Origin: Planococcus citri
Lineage: Eukaryota > Arthropoda > Insecta > Hemiptera > Pseudococcidae
DNA: 64,000 nucleotides
Assembly (NCBI RefSeq): GCF_950023065.1
Contig: NC_088680.1
Span: forward strand, 59,557,350 to 59,621,349
Reading direction: 5' to 3'
This document shows positions 11,885-24,135 of this stretch, piece by piece. The notes under the pieces are model-generated. The model saw only the letters and a list, made by a program, of their open reading frames with translations, had not been told where the DNA came from and did no database searches. How positions within the stretch are numbered: the stretch's first letter is position 1; each line of letters starts with the position of its first letter. A program made the translations under genes and the position numbers.

Positions 11885-12310
11885 TAGATCAATAAAGTGG
11901 GTGATTATGAACGAGTGCAAAGTTACTGCGCGAGTCAAAGACGAGCGCTGTAACATTGCACGAGTTCATAATTACACACTTTATTAATCGTGTAGTGTAA
12001 GGTGCTTTACATAATAAACACTCGTAACCTCACCATTATTACACTTCTGTTGTTTAGATGCAAAAAATGTGCGTCTATGAGTGACCAAACTTCACCGGTT
12101 AAATTTGTTAAATTTTAAATTACCTATGTCCAAACGTAACGCGTACATAATGACGAGTTTTGCGTCGTTGCCACACAACATTAGGGATATAATATGCACA
12201 TTATGTACCTGTTTGACCCAACATTAGGTCGCTCATAATGACGTACATTTTGCATCTAGCGACAGAGGTGTAATGATGAGATTACGAGTGTGTATTACGT
12301 AAATTTTATT
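11885..12310. repeat. Nested imperfect inverted repeats
   Basis: AATAAAGTGGGTGATTATGA near 11893 is mirrored by TAATTACACACTTTATT near 11970-11990. The region 12008-12080 (ACACTCGTAAC ... TTAGATGCAAAA) is mirrored at about 12245-12297. No coding potential. Confidence 0.55.
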
Positions 12311-12322
12311 ATTGGTTGGTAT

Positions 12323-13002
12323 TAGAGCTGAAAATGGTTACACTACCCGCTAACCGGTATCTGGTTAAAATACCGGCTAAACCCGCCAGTGGTTGTATCA
12401 GGTTGATTTGGATATAGATAGTAGCGTATAGTGAGTACAACCCGAATGTTTTTGCACTTGGTCTGCGCACGCACCCCAAAATTTGATAATGCGTAAGTGG
12501 GAGGAGTTACACTTTGATACCTGACGTTTGTATGTGTGATTGACGTTTGACATGATTGATGACAATGATGATGTCATGCCAGTACACTGGCTACGCATTC
12601 AATGCGCTACTAGTTATATCGTGAACCGGTGCAACATTTTTTCAACTAGCTACCCGCTGCTCGCAATAGCTGGTAGCGAGTTGAAAAAATTTCACACCAG
12701 TTCACATTGTCGCTGGTAGCATGTTGTATGCGTAGCAGGTGTACCAGCATGACATCATCATTGTCATCAATCACTGTCAAATGTCAATCACACATACAAA
12801 CAACAGGTATCAAAGCGTAACTCCTCCCACTTAAGCATTATCAAGTTTTGGGTGCCTGTGCAGACTAAGTGTGAAAACAATCGGGTTGTGCTCGCTATAC
12901 ACTACAATCTGTACCCAAATCAACTCAATACCAGCTACTAGCGGGTTAGACCAGTATTTTAACCAGATACCAATAAGCGGGTAGCATAACCATTTTCAGC
13001 TC
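12323..13002. mobile_element. Foldback MITE, 680 bp, flanked by TGGTAT
   Basis: The termini share AGAGCTGAAAATGGTTA in inverted orientation, and the arms of roughly 300 bp pair almost throughout. TGGTAT occurs immediately outside both ends (12317-12322 and 13003-13008), consistent with a target duplication. The class is uncertain: the (C/T)AGAG terminus looks hAT-like, but an 8-bp duplication is not evident. The minus-strand open frame at 12398-12598 lies in an arm and is not a gene. Confidence 0.75.
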
Positions 13003-13157
13003 TGGTATGTACAATCACTAATTGTTTTCGAGTTGAAATGTAAATTTATTTTTTGGTCGAGTATTTATATTTTTAAAGAATAATATTTTTTCTTAATTTG
13101 TCTCCAAAAAAAATATATTAAGTATATTATGTATTCTTTGAAATTTCACAAACCAAT

Positions 13158-15501
13158 CTAAAGCTTTTTACCATCAGGTTTATTAGATGTCTTACCACTC
13201 TTACTAGGGCAGAAATAGTGATAAAAACTTCTAAAAATTTGATTGATCAGATACAAAATAATGCCTAAAAATAATGCGACAATAAACACAACATCCAATA
13301 ACAGGTATTGGAATAAGCTCAATCGGGATGCTGGAGTTTTCAAATGAGATGCTCCATTATTCCTGATCACATATTCAGTCCAATACACAACACTTTGTTG
13401 CGGTGTCATTGGTCGATCTTTAAACACTGCAGAAACCTTTTGCATAGTATTGTAATACCTAAAAATAAAATAAAAATCCATCAGATAGGATGGATCATTT
13501 TTTATTATATTTTTTATTAAGACCTATTATTTAAATTGGTGAGCAATCAAGGAGCATGATTATGTATCATCTTACCTCGTGTCGTTTGTAATTTGATCCA
13601 GCGCTTTTAGAACTTTTTCTTTAGTAATGTCGCAGAAATCAAGATGTACTGCAACTCCTAGATTTTCTAGCAGTTCTGCATGGTCTGGTTGATCACAAAA
13701 TAATGGACAAGCTACCATAGGTGTTGCTGTGTAAAGAGCTTCGTTAGTACCTCCTAAACCACAATGACTGATGAAGGCAATCACGTTTTTGTGTTCTGAA
13801 AAAACAAGTTTATTGTCATTATTTGGACAATTTTTGGTTTGGATGTACAATAGAAATATTTCGAATTTTTGATACAATTAGAAAAACTTCAATACATTTA
13901 CTTGATATATATTTATATTCCAACAATTGGTATTTTGTCTACAAATTAATGTTTATGACTAAAACATTTCATTTTGAATTGGGACAGCTGATTTGATTGC
14001 TTTAATATATGTAGCTTTTAGTTTGAGTTATCAAAAAATCGGGGGGGGGGGGAATCTCAAACTAGAAAATAAGAAAGCAACGTTTATACATATTCAAGGG
14101 ACAAAGTCCACAAAAGTGTGTTCTGTAATTGCATTATGAGGAATACATATTTCAGGGTATTCACTTACTCAAGATATCACGCTGCGGTAACCAATCAAGC
14201 AGCATTACATTCTTGGGCTTATTATCGAATTCCTCTTCAAATTTCCATATCACTCTTTGTGGTATTTCAGCGAAAGCATCTCTGAAAGCGTTTTTCATTT
14301 CTGAACTCATAGTGGCTGCTTTAACATATGAACCAAATGTGAATAAAATCACTCCATGTTTAGCTTCATCTATAAATTTTTGAATTTTCTAAAAAAAAGT
14401 GAAAACAAACTATACAATCACTGAATTAATCTAGTCTACATTTTCAATAAGTAACTATTCAAGAAGTAGGTGTCTATTTATGTACCTTTGGCAAAGGTTT
14501 AGTCTCTGTGACATGTATTCCTGCGATATTGATGACATTTGGGTTCGATGGTTTGGGTAAAATGGATTCGTGATTATTATAAAAAATCAAATCAGGTTCC
14601 ATGTTTTTGATGAAATTTCTCTATCAATGATGGCACAACGAAATTCTTATACCATGCTACTACGATGTGATTCCATACATTTATGATTCGTCCAAAAACG
14701 TGATTTAATTTCCAGTTTTGAACTGTCATTTCCTCAGGAATGTATGCGGGATGATTAGGATTATTCATCGCGTAATCAGCATATAGCCAAGTTCTTACGG
14801 CTATTGTTCCGATGACTGGGATTTTCATTTTTTCAGCAATTGGTAAAAAACATTTGTACAGAAAACCAATTTCCACGAATAACACATCGTATAACTTCTT
14901 ATTGGATTTTAAAATTTTCTGAAAAAAAAGAAAATTAACTAAAATACACAGACACACAATCAAATCATATTTTAGGCTACACAAAATTAGGTAAGCCCAA
15001 CTCACTCGAATTTCTGGTAAATTTATAATTTTGTTGCAATATTGCGCATCACTTTCAATCATCATATCCATTATTGGCATAATGTTTTGGTAAACCCATT
15101 CTTGTGGAGTGGAGTTTCCTATGAAAGTTTTTTCTTTCGGAGAAACATCAATTATTGCTGTATAATTTTCGGCAGCAGCTTGTTTGGGAAATGGAGTGAT
15201 AATAGTGACTTCATGTCCGACTTCTATTAAGCTTTTCATCACAGCATTATCGAATTTAAAATGACTTAGACCGCTGACAGTAAATATGCCTAATATTTTA
15301 GCACCTTGGCTAAATTGTGGTTGAAGTGTTAAAGCACAGAGTAGCTAGAAGCAAAAATTATTTAGGTGTTGGTAAATATGTAGGCACTTGAATATCTACG
15401 TACTTGTGTAGGTATTTTTACATTCACAACCGATTCATTAGAAAAAGTTAAATTTGAAAAATATACAATAAGTAACTTACATTTAAAAAAATTAATTTCA
15501 T
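13158..15501 (-). pseudogene. UDP-glycosyltransferase (UGT), full-length but with a frame break in exon 3
   Basis: A membrane-bound UGT transfers a sugar from UDP-sugar to small lipophilic substrates in the ER lumen (detoxification, pigment or hormone conjugation). Exons: 15501-15481, 15344-15006, 14918-14486, 14388-14169, 13795-13576 and 13458-13158, about 510 codons, the usual UGT size. Exons 1-2 give a signal peptide (MKLIFLN then LLCALTL). His35 in VSGLSHFKF is at the catalytic position. Exons 4-5 carry FTFGSYV, WLPQRDIL, then HCGLGGTNEAL and PLFCDQPDHA, the sugar-nucleotide signature with its DQ pair. Exon 6 has FKDRPMTP, a C-terminal membrane anchor and a lysine-rich tail ending KKL. 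Exon 3 is 433 nt, one base more than a whole number of codons: the upstream frame stops at 14592, while the downstream frame (PDLIFYNNHES) is open only from about 14620. Either a pseudogene or a one-base sequence error. Confidence 0.8.
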
Positions 15502-15578
15502 TTTCACAATTTTTTTTGAACTACTAGACTGAAAGAAAACAGATGTCAAAAATTAGCTGGTCCAATGTTATATCATCC

Positions 15579-15584
15579 TTTATA
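15579..15584 (-). promoter_or_regulatory. Possible TATA box of the UGT gene
   Basis: TATAAA on the minus strand, about 78 bp upstream of the UGT start codon. The spacing is plausible, but such words are common in AT-rich DNA. Confidence 0.3.
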
Positions 15585-15599
15585 AGCATCAATTGTTAC

Positions 15600-17970
15600 A
15601 ATGAGATACACAAGCGTATACGAGCAAAATGAAGTATTTATGTATGTACTTACTATGTACCTAGACCTACACAAAATGAATAAGTAGGTACTTCAATTTC
15701 GTATCTCTAAGCTAATTTTATACCTACTTACTCGTAGACCCACGTAATGTTGGTAGTACCTACATTCAAGCACATTGAATCTAACTTATTAAGTATGTTT
15801 ATCAAAGTGTGATAAAGTTTGCTTTGTGTTATTTTTGTCTAGATTTTATCAGAATTTATTATGAAGCGAAAATCACCTGATTCTTTTAATTGATCCATAT
15901 TCAAAAAAAAAAAAAAAAAAAAAACATTGATTAAGATTTGACGTAGTTTTAGATAAGTAAAATAGAATATTATTAAATGTTGGATGCCTAATCATTCATA
16001 TTCGTAGATACTTTTTTCTAGTACATAGGTGTGAATTTACCTGATTATGAAAAAAAAAAAAAAAATGTTAAATTATAAAGAAATTGCTATCTACTTATTA
16101 AAATAACAAACTCTCTACAAAACGATCTCGCCATTAGCATATGATGCGCGCGCAAACAAAAAAAATTTAACGAAGTAGAGACCTACTAACACAATAATCA
16201 CATGTATAGGTACAGCTGAAACGGTTTGTAGTTTGTACGATTTCATCTTGTTCATTGCGTATTTATATTTCCTGTCAATTAATAAGTAATTTGGTATGTT
16301 TAACCACTAAACTAACTGCGATTGAATTTGTCCAATGTATAGCTCGACAGTAGATCATACCTACAAAGTATTCATTAGTCAAATAAGCTGGTAAAAAAAT
16401 GTTAAAAGCAGCGATGCAAAAAAATGAAAAAATAAATTGAACGAATTTTAATACATTTAAAAAAGATATTACAGTCTTGAAAATCTTGTTTTTTTTTGTG
16501 TTTTTTAACGAATGACGACAATATCTGGTACCTACTAAAATAAATTCATTTATGAATTGAGATCAGGGACAAAACTGAAGGTTTGGGGGGGGGGTGCAAT
16601 CGAAAATTTACCTATCGAAAGCAATTCCATCAGTTGACATTATAGGTAGATAGTATCATGATTGATGAAAAAAATTCATTTTTCATTGTTCAATTTTTAG
16701 AAGCCTCAAACATGGAATTTTTTATTTCGTAAAAGAAAAATTGATAGACGAAATAGCTTTGTTTTTGTTTTGATTTGTTTTGTTTTTTTTAATGTGAGAA
16801 GTTTGATGTTTTTGGTTTCAAAGTTTTATGGGTAAAAAGACATTTGCGCGAGTTAAAAATAAAATGGCTTGTAATCAATGACCCGTTTAATACGCACACT
16901 TGGTCAAAAATTATATCCCTTGATTATGAATTTTGATAGCCTCTTTTTTGCTTTACCCCCCCCCCCCCCGCCCCCGCCCTCTCAAGAGACCCAAACAGAG
17001 AATAATCTTCGAATCAAACGAAACAGAGTCGAAAAAGCGCAAAAAATACACCACCAGGATGAATTTGAAAAAAATTCAAAATTAATTGGGTTTTAATTGA
17101 AAATTTGAAATTTGGTCAAATTGAGATGAAAGGCTAAAATTTGGTATTTCATTTTGCCCTTTTTTTACGGAATTTTTCCAAAACTGGACAATCTAAAAAT
17201 GTGCTTAAAGAGGCTCCGAAAATTGATTCAAGAGATCGAAAACGAGGCATTAGGTATGCAAAAAAACCTCAATTTTATTGGTAGATATTTTTTAACAAAA
17301 AATAATTCAAGTACATAATATCTACTTATTCAAATTTTTAAAAATTCGTCAAACATCGAAAAATGAAACTCAACATTTTTTATTAAGTCTAAAAATTTTT
17401 AAAATTTGCCGACTTCTTCAAAATTTTACAACGGGGGGTGGGGGAGGGTTCTACTCCTCACATTCCTCCTTAGGCAGCTACTTTGGCATAATCTGAATAC
17501 TTGGAATTTTGGCGTATAAAATCGAGTAGGTAGGTCCCTACAACTAAATTATTATTCATTCCAAGACCGTGGAATTGTGTTTGATGAAAAATTACACACT
17601 TCAAAACAAATACTCAAGTTTTCATTTCACCACATTGAGCAATTGAACTGTTCAACACCCACATACTCGAAGTTAGGTGGGAACGTCACGTAAATTTCAA
17701 CATATTACGAAAACATTAAAGTGCAGCTTTAGGTATGGGACGGGTACCTACTTATCGTAGCATCTACAAATTTATCAAGATTAACTTAAAGTTGTTTCAA
17801 TACGCGCAACAAGTTGCAATAATTTTATTAGATTACGTTGTTATTTGCTCGTATTAATTTTGTGATTGGCTCAAACCCTCAAAATATTGGTAAAATTCAC
17901 TCTCGAGTATCGCTAGCTCAGATTAATTGCATGATTCAAGTAATATAAATTTAAAAACGGGAACTTGGGT
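15600..17970. other. Intergenic, no gene seen
   Basis: AT-rich sequence with A-runs (15901, 16051) and C/G homopolymers (16585, 16958). The open frame at 16878-17096 encodes a proline run from the C homopolymer and has no other support. Confidence 0.5.
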
Positions 17971-17974
17971 ATGT

Positions 17975-18045
17975 AGACGAAAATAAATTTCATTTTCAGA
18001 AATTTTTGGATCATCAAATTGAAAGAAAATGGACAATAATATTAC
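17975..18045 (-). pseudogene. Probable relic of a UGT first exon and leader
   Basis: The plus strand here (AAATTTCATTTTCAG ... TTGAAAGAAAATGGACAATA) closely parallels 15487-15550 around the UGT start (TAATTTCATTTTCAC ... CTGAAAGAAAACAGATGTCA). The minus strand would read MKFIFVYI against MKLIFLN. No further UGT exons follow at lower coordinates, where GR3 begins. Probably the remnant of a second UGT copy. Confidence 0.4.
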
Positions 18046-18292
18046 AGCTCCGCAAATTACACAGTTCGGAGATGAAAAACAAAAATGATCTTTAAAGAAG
18101 TAATTTTATTTGAATTCGTGACATGATTTCTTTTTGTAAACCCATTCTAGTAATCGATGTCATTCCACCTAAAAATCAATGCAATTAATTCAACCACCAC
18201 CATCTAATTAGGTCTTCATTTTATTATCTCCTCTCAGGCGTCTCTGATTTATTTATTGCTGGCGTAGCCAAGTCAACAACTCAACATTTCAT

Positions 18293-20556
18293 TCAATCTT
18301 CAGAAAATTGTCGCAGGACTATCAAATAGTTTATGCAAAGAGCCACAATCTAAAACATATTCCAAATAGAATTTAACAAACCAAAAAAAAATCGAGTTCT
18401 CGTAATACTGGTTTTATCATACTTACCACAGGAAATTCCGTTCTAGTCAAAGTGAAAAATCCGTTAAAACCCATAGCCGAATTTTGCGAGCTGACTATTT
18501 GTAAAAACCTCATCACCTGTTGAAGTTTCAACGATGATGAATCATAATTATTATGCATAAGTAGGTAAGTAAGTATGATTAAAAATGAGTTTGGAAAACT
18601 TTCAAATTGAACTTTTTGTGTTTTAGCTATTTTTGCGATTGATTATTTTCCTTAAGTAATCAGTAATCACTTTGTCTAACCGATTGTAACAGTGGAATTT
18701 CCAATTTCATGGTATTTTCTTGTAGTAATGCTTCTTTTTGTCGATAGCACACCTGAAATCCGAAAATTGGATGGTAATCATTGGCTTTGGTAACATGTCA
18801 CTTTTCAGTTGGCTAAATAAACACAGTATTTGGTATTTAGTATGTACTTACTTGGCGATAAACTGAATGTGATGACTCGCAGAGTATCAGAAGGAAACAT
18901 ACAACTATTATTAAGATATTGGAAAAAAACGTAAATGGATAAATGATTTTATACGTGGAGTAATTGATAAGAGCGTAAGAGTATGTTACAATTATTGTCA
19001 CTACCATGATAAAAACGGATAGAAATAGAAAGGAATGAGCGTCATTGAAACGATTTGCTAAATCACTCAAATTTGACCAAATCGAAATGAGTACGTTCAG
19101 TTTATAATTTTCTTTCTTTTCCTTGATAATTTTCTGAAACATTAGTAAATAGGTAAAACCTTGACTTACAAGGGAGGTGCCAAATTCGAACTCAAATGTC
19201 TGAACCGGGTAGTGATAGATTGAAAGAGCATACAAAAATATATTCATCACCCGCCGAAATCTCAGGTGCTGAAGTGCATTTTTCGATTTCAGATTAGACC
19301 TATTTGGAAAAAAAATCTTTGAGGCAAAAACGAAAAAAAAATCAAAATTTTACCAAACTAACTTAGATAGCTGAAATTTGAGATATGCCTTATTTTTGAC
19401 CCTCCAAATCGATTGGAACTGGTTTCAAACCGTTTTGATCAGTTTCGGAGCTTTCGGCAGATTTTTGAAAGTAGGTATAAATTTCCAAAAAGGAGCTAAA
19501 CTAGCTTTGATTTTTAAAAAAATCACCAAAAATCGAAAAAATGTACGTAAGCAATTGAAATTTTGGCTAGTGATAGTAGATCTCGTATATTTCCTCGTGC
19601 TCTTTCGATCTAGCTGTGTCCGGTTCAAATTTTTTCCCAACGAGTTCAGGTTCCTCCCTTGTTGGGATAAAAACAATCCTCTTAAAAAATGTTTCATTCG
19701 TTTTTTTTTTACTTTTCCCAAGATAAGTATGTCCTCGGATGTTGACCGAAAATATGCGCAGTTTGTGAACCAATACGTCAACAAGGTGTACAATAAGAGG
19801 TGACTGTAACTTGAAGCGATGAAATCTAGAGCATCAATAAAGATGAAGGAGTGAAAAATTGCAGCGTAACAACTTCTGAATACCAACCAGCCAATACAAA
19901 ATAATGTCGCTCTTCTGATGTATTTTCTTTTCCTTGATTTATACGGTGTCCCTGTTATACTTTCATATTTCAACTGTAGATGTAGAATTATTATAGGTGA
20001 ATCAAATATTTGTCAAATTATTTTCGATGTAGGTGAAAAAAAAATGATGAGAAGTTATTTTTCAGAAAATACGTGTGCCTACCACATTATTTTGCCATTA
20101 AGCTTATTACCTGAAGAATTTCCCAAGTGTCCCAATAATCTTGCATTTGCTTATTTCTATTCAACATCATTAATGGAACCGATATACTGAAAAATTCAAA
20201 GATTATTTCTGGAAACTTGCCAACCAATGTAATTATATTCATGTTGCTTTCATCAGCTAAGATTTTAATTGTTTCGCTTCCATAGTGAGTATTGTACAAT
20301 ATGCACGCAACAATTGCTATTGAGAAAGCTATCTTTGATGACAATATACTGGGAATGCTATCTGCAAATCAAGTGTTTATAAAAAGGTAATATTTGTTTG
20401 TTTGTTTTTTATTTTGATTATTGTTTAGAAAAAGAAAAATGCTCACCTACACCTACCTTTTGGTTTTATATTAAAGGGCATGGCGCACACAATTTTCATC
20501 ATAAACAGCGTTGGTTTCATCGCTTTTAAATATTCGTTATTCTCAGATTCGTACAT
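18293..20556 (-). CDS. GR3: gustatory-type receptor (subgroup A), intact
   Basis: Seven exons: 20556-20457, 20361-20111, 19973-19713, 19133-18852, 18752-18681, 18516-18427 and 18349-18293 (stop TGA), 370 residues, no disruption. Exon 1 is MYESENNEYLKAMKPTLFMM. Exon 2 ends DYWDTWEILQ, a conserved loop. Exon 3 begins LKYESITG and contains LTYWFTNCAYF. Exon 5 is VCYRQKEALLQENTMKLEIP. TM7 is IVALCINYLIVLRQF followed by SED. GR2 is its nearest relative in the window, so the pair shows what GR2 lost. Two overlapping AATAAA words lie 36-46 bp past the stop (18248-18257). Intron 3 is about 0.58 kb; a plus-strand open frame (19378-19803) across it and the antisense of exon 3 is a shadow. Confidence 0.87.
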
Positions 20557-20704
20557 TTCTTAGAGCTGTTTTGAAAAATTGATTAAAAAGTGAACATTTT
20601 GAGTTTTTCACCTAGGCCTAATATGAAATTTAAGTATGTACATTTCACGTTACCATTTATAAAGTCTGAATATTTAATGAAAATATCGAGTTTGAAACAT
20701 TTGT

Positions 20705-20718
20705 CGCGTGATTTTAAG
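20705..20718 (-). promoter_or_regulatory. Conserved upstream motif of GR3
   Basis: The plus strand reads CGCGTGATTTTAAG, 149 bp upstream of the GR3 ATG, the same spacing as in GR2. Confidence 0.45.
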
Positions 20719-22190
20719 CAGATATTTTTTGGGATAGGCCTATCATTATTTTTCATTACAAAGTACTTAGGTACAATTGTACGTATTAACTTTCAAACAA
20801 CTCGCGTGATTCAATGTGTCAATAACTAATGGGTACAAAAAGATTCGAGCGGATTTAAAATAAATGATCAAAATGTTATCTCTGGTGTACAAACTTCCTG
20901 CACAAATTTTTGACGTCCACACCACCCCTTCCGGAGATATTGCCTTCCATACACCAAAACTTCAATAATTTGTATCCTTGTTGGAAAAATGTAGCGAGGG
21001 GGGGGGGGTGTCTTTAGCAATTTTGTCAAGTTTTTGATCTGTAGATAAGATACCAGTATAAGCCACAACTCGATTTTTGGCTGCCCAAATTAATTTCCAC
21101 ATCTTTTGAAGAAATTTTAAAACTCTACAGAAATTTAAAATGACGCTTGAAGCTCCGGAATCGCTCGAAATGGTGAAATTCAGTTTCAGAAGGTCGATTT
21201 TTGACAAGATAAAGCCGTTTGTGCAATTTTCAAAACTTTCCTGTGAACAAAAAGTTTTTAGTTTTTGAAGGTAATATTCGGGTCAAAAAAAAACACTTGA
21301 GGTGTCCGCCTGGAAATCGGTTCAAATGTGGATAAATGCTTTAAATGAGTTGAGGGTGAGCTGTAATTCGATTTTTAGGTGCCCAACTTGATTTTCACGT
21401 CACCTTCTGAAAATTGGGCCAAAAATGGTGAAATTTGGTTTGGGGGAGTTGATATTAGTTTCAGGACTAATTTCCATTTTTTTTTTTACAGAGTACAAAT
21501 TTTTTTGGGGGGGAGGGGGAGAGAGGAATGCATACATTTTTGAAAGTGGTCGATTTTGAATTTTTAAAAATTCGCTTGATATGAGGAAATATGCCTTCAT
21601 CGCCTTAGCAATGATCAAATTAATCATCACCCTATTGAGGATTAATAGAATACCTCCCTTAAACTGCAAGTATGGTAATGTGATAACTCCTACTACATCG
21701 CTACTCCTACTACTATGTTTTTATGACAATTCAATGTCATCGATATCCGCGGCAAGCGCATCGAACGATGCACCTACGACTATAAATAGAGCAACACGGC
21801 CACGAGCCAAACTAGTTGCATTTATAATGAGTTGTATTTTCCAGTAAGTTGCATTTCCAAATGAAACAGATCTTAGATTCGGCAAACGCGCGAGCCGGTT
21901 CTTGGTCACTATGTGTACTTATGAATGTTAGCAGCGGATGAATACCCATTACAGGGATGCTCATCCCCTATTTCTCCGATGTCACCCACTTTATCAAGTG
22001 GATAATTCTGTTTCGTTTGTGATTAAAATAATCGATCGTATTTAATCGCGTCTACTTTGGGTATTTCTCCGATCCTGCCGACCATCGGAAATACTTCTCG
22101 TCTGAAAGGGTACCTCGTGTAATACATTTCTGCCGACGTTGTCTATTATTAGGGACACCCGCGAAAGAGGCAGAAAACATGGACAGTATG
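20719..22190. other. Intergenic, no gene seen
   Basis: Two related stretches, near 21060 (CAACTCGATTTTTGGCTGCC) and near 21362 (TGTAATTCGATTTTTAGGTG), suggest an old duplication. The part from about 21720 to 22190 is richer in GC and CpG than its surroundings and may belong to an unrecognised element or LTR. I found no gene. Confidence 0.45.
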
Positions 22191-23128
22191 CAGGGTTGTT
22201 GCGGATCACGGAAATTTGATCCGAATCACGGATCACGAATCATTGAGAAATTTGTGATCCGGATCACGGATCAAAGATCTTCCGGGAAATTGTGATCCGG
22301 ATCACGAATCACGAATCACTCCAGAAAAAAGTGATCCGGATCAAATTTCACGGATCGTTTTTCGTATCATTTCACGGAAATTGTACTGGGTACTAAATTG
22401 GTTTTTTTAAATTGAAGATTGAACAAAAACGTGAAAAAACGAAATAGTCTCATTTTATTTTCAAAAAATTTGCAATAACACATTATACAGGGGTGGGAAA
22501 AAGTCAGCCTCAGCTTGAAAATTTGCAGAAATTGAAAAATGAAATTTTTACATATCAAAAAATTTTAGTTTTTTGTCAATAAATCAAAAACTAAGCATCC
22601 TACAGAAAAACTAATAAGATCATGTCGATTGGAAATTTAATTCTCTACAATTTTGGTCATGTGTAATTTTTTCGTAGGACGCTTCCTTTCGCCTCCAGAT
22701 TGACTTTTATGAAACACAGTGTGCAAATTTTTCAAAAAATAATTTTCAAAAAGTTTTACTTGCGGTTTTTTGTCAAAAAATCAAAAACTAGGCATCCTAG
22801 CGATAAACCAATGACATTACGTCGATTTTACTTACATCAATATCCAACAAATTGAGTTCAACTCCATTAATTTTTAATAAAATCGAATTTTCAAAGCAAA
22901 AACATGCAGCAATGCAGCATTACTGGTGAAAAAAAAGGATCCGTGAAAAAATGATCTGCGGAAAATTTTGAATCGGATCATAGATCACGAATCCTTGTGG
23001 AATAATGATCCGGATCACGGATCACGATTCCTACTGCAGAAAATGATCCGGATCACGGATACAGATCACTCAAATGTGATCCGGATCATGATCCGGATCA
23101 CGTAATGATCCGGATCACAACAACCCTG
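22191..23128. mobile_element. Non-autonomous hAT-type element, 938 bp, with perfect 8-bp target duplication
   Basis: The ends are CAGGGTTGTTG and CAACAACCCTG, flanked by ACAGTATG at 22183-22190 and again at 23129-23136. CAGGG-type termini and an 8-bp duplication are hallmarks of hAT transposons. Just inside each end lie many copies of GGATCACGGATC / GATCCGGATCAC, likely subterminal transposase-binding repeats. No transposase is present. The middle (about 22620-22720) shares TCGATTGGAAATTTAATTCT and GGACGCTTCCTTTCGCCTCC-like sequence with the inverted elements at 56.9 and 60.6 kb. Confidence 0.88.
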
Positions 23129-23616
23129 ACAGTATGTGTACCTGGTGAGTAAGTCACCATTTATTCCGAAATTGTGTACAGTTTCAAGGGTATGTAATTA
23201 CCACTTTTTATCCATTAAAGTAAGTATATTAATTATAGTCTAATTCATTAACGCGAGTTGTAAAGTAGAAGCCAGAGCTTTTATTTATTATAAAATGACC
23301 CTACAGTTATTTTATACTCTATGACCTTTTGATGTGTATTTTTTAATATTATTTCTGTTTAAGAATAAACATATTAACACTCTTGTGTATATGATATGAC
23401 TTTCATTGGTGATTAGAGATTATTGCTGTGAAGAATGAGTAGTATGACTGAAACCTCTCCAAGTATTGAGCTATCCTGGGCAAGGTAAATATTCCCTACC
23501 TAAGGGAATATTTCTAAACTCAACCACGTAAATAGGAATTCAGATAATTTCCCTCTTATCAAGTTATGCCAAATCTCACTCTATCACGCTAAAAGTTGAA
23601 AAATTAATTGGTCTTG

Positions 23617-23725
23617 CTTTTTGGTTCCATTTGAGATGGCTTAGCACACATTATTTCTATCATACAAAGTGTTAGTTTAATTGTTTTCAAATATGTTCCT
23701 ATTCGTGCTCCAATTTTAAAATCAT
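23617..23725 (-). pseudogene. Orphan relic of a GR exon 1
   Basis: The minus strand reads TYLKTIKLTLCMIEIMCAKP, aligning with EYLKTMKPMLYLMKIICALP of the intact genes and followed by a donor-like GCAAGA at the expected place. The candidate ATG at 23725 is out of frame with this block, so the reading is broken. No exons 2-7 follow at lower coordinates. This marks a lost receptor copy between GR3 and GR4. Confidence 0.65.
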
Positions 23726-24135
23726 AGGAAGAAGATTAGATCGAAAAAAAATGAACTAAAAGTTTTGTTTCAGTCATTTAATCTGCAGAATGCACGTACG
23801 TATACGTAGGTAATTAAAATGCAATTAAGTAGTTTTTACGTTGGTGGTTTCTGAAAATTTTCGAGTGACACCATTTTGGAAGGACAGAAAAGTTTGACAT
23901 GACAGAAAAACTTTCATGATTCATTTTCAAAAGCCTCTTTTCTTCTGTTTAAAAAATTGATTCATTTGACAGGATCACAATGACTGTTTTTGTTGCTCAT
24001 TAAAATTTCCAACGATGTTATACTCGATGAGATATAGCTGCATTTGATAAGAATCACGCCTCAGGTCTTCAATAACTTCTATTCGTGTATCTTTCTGACT
24101 GTGACTGTAAATGATTCATCAAACGAATTGTCGCT

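Noticed and set aside
16878..17096. Open frame with a proline run
   Set aside because: The prolines come from a C homopolymer; no other support.
19378..19803. 141-codon plus-strand open frame
   Set aside because: Antisense to GR3 exon 3 and its adjoining intron; a shadow.
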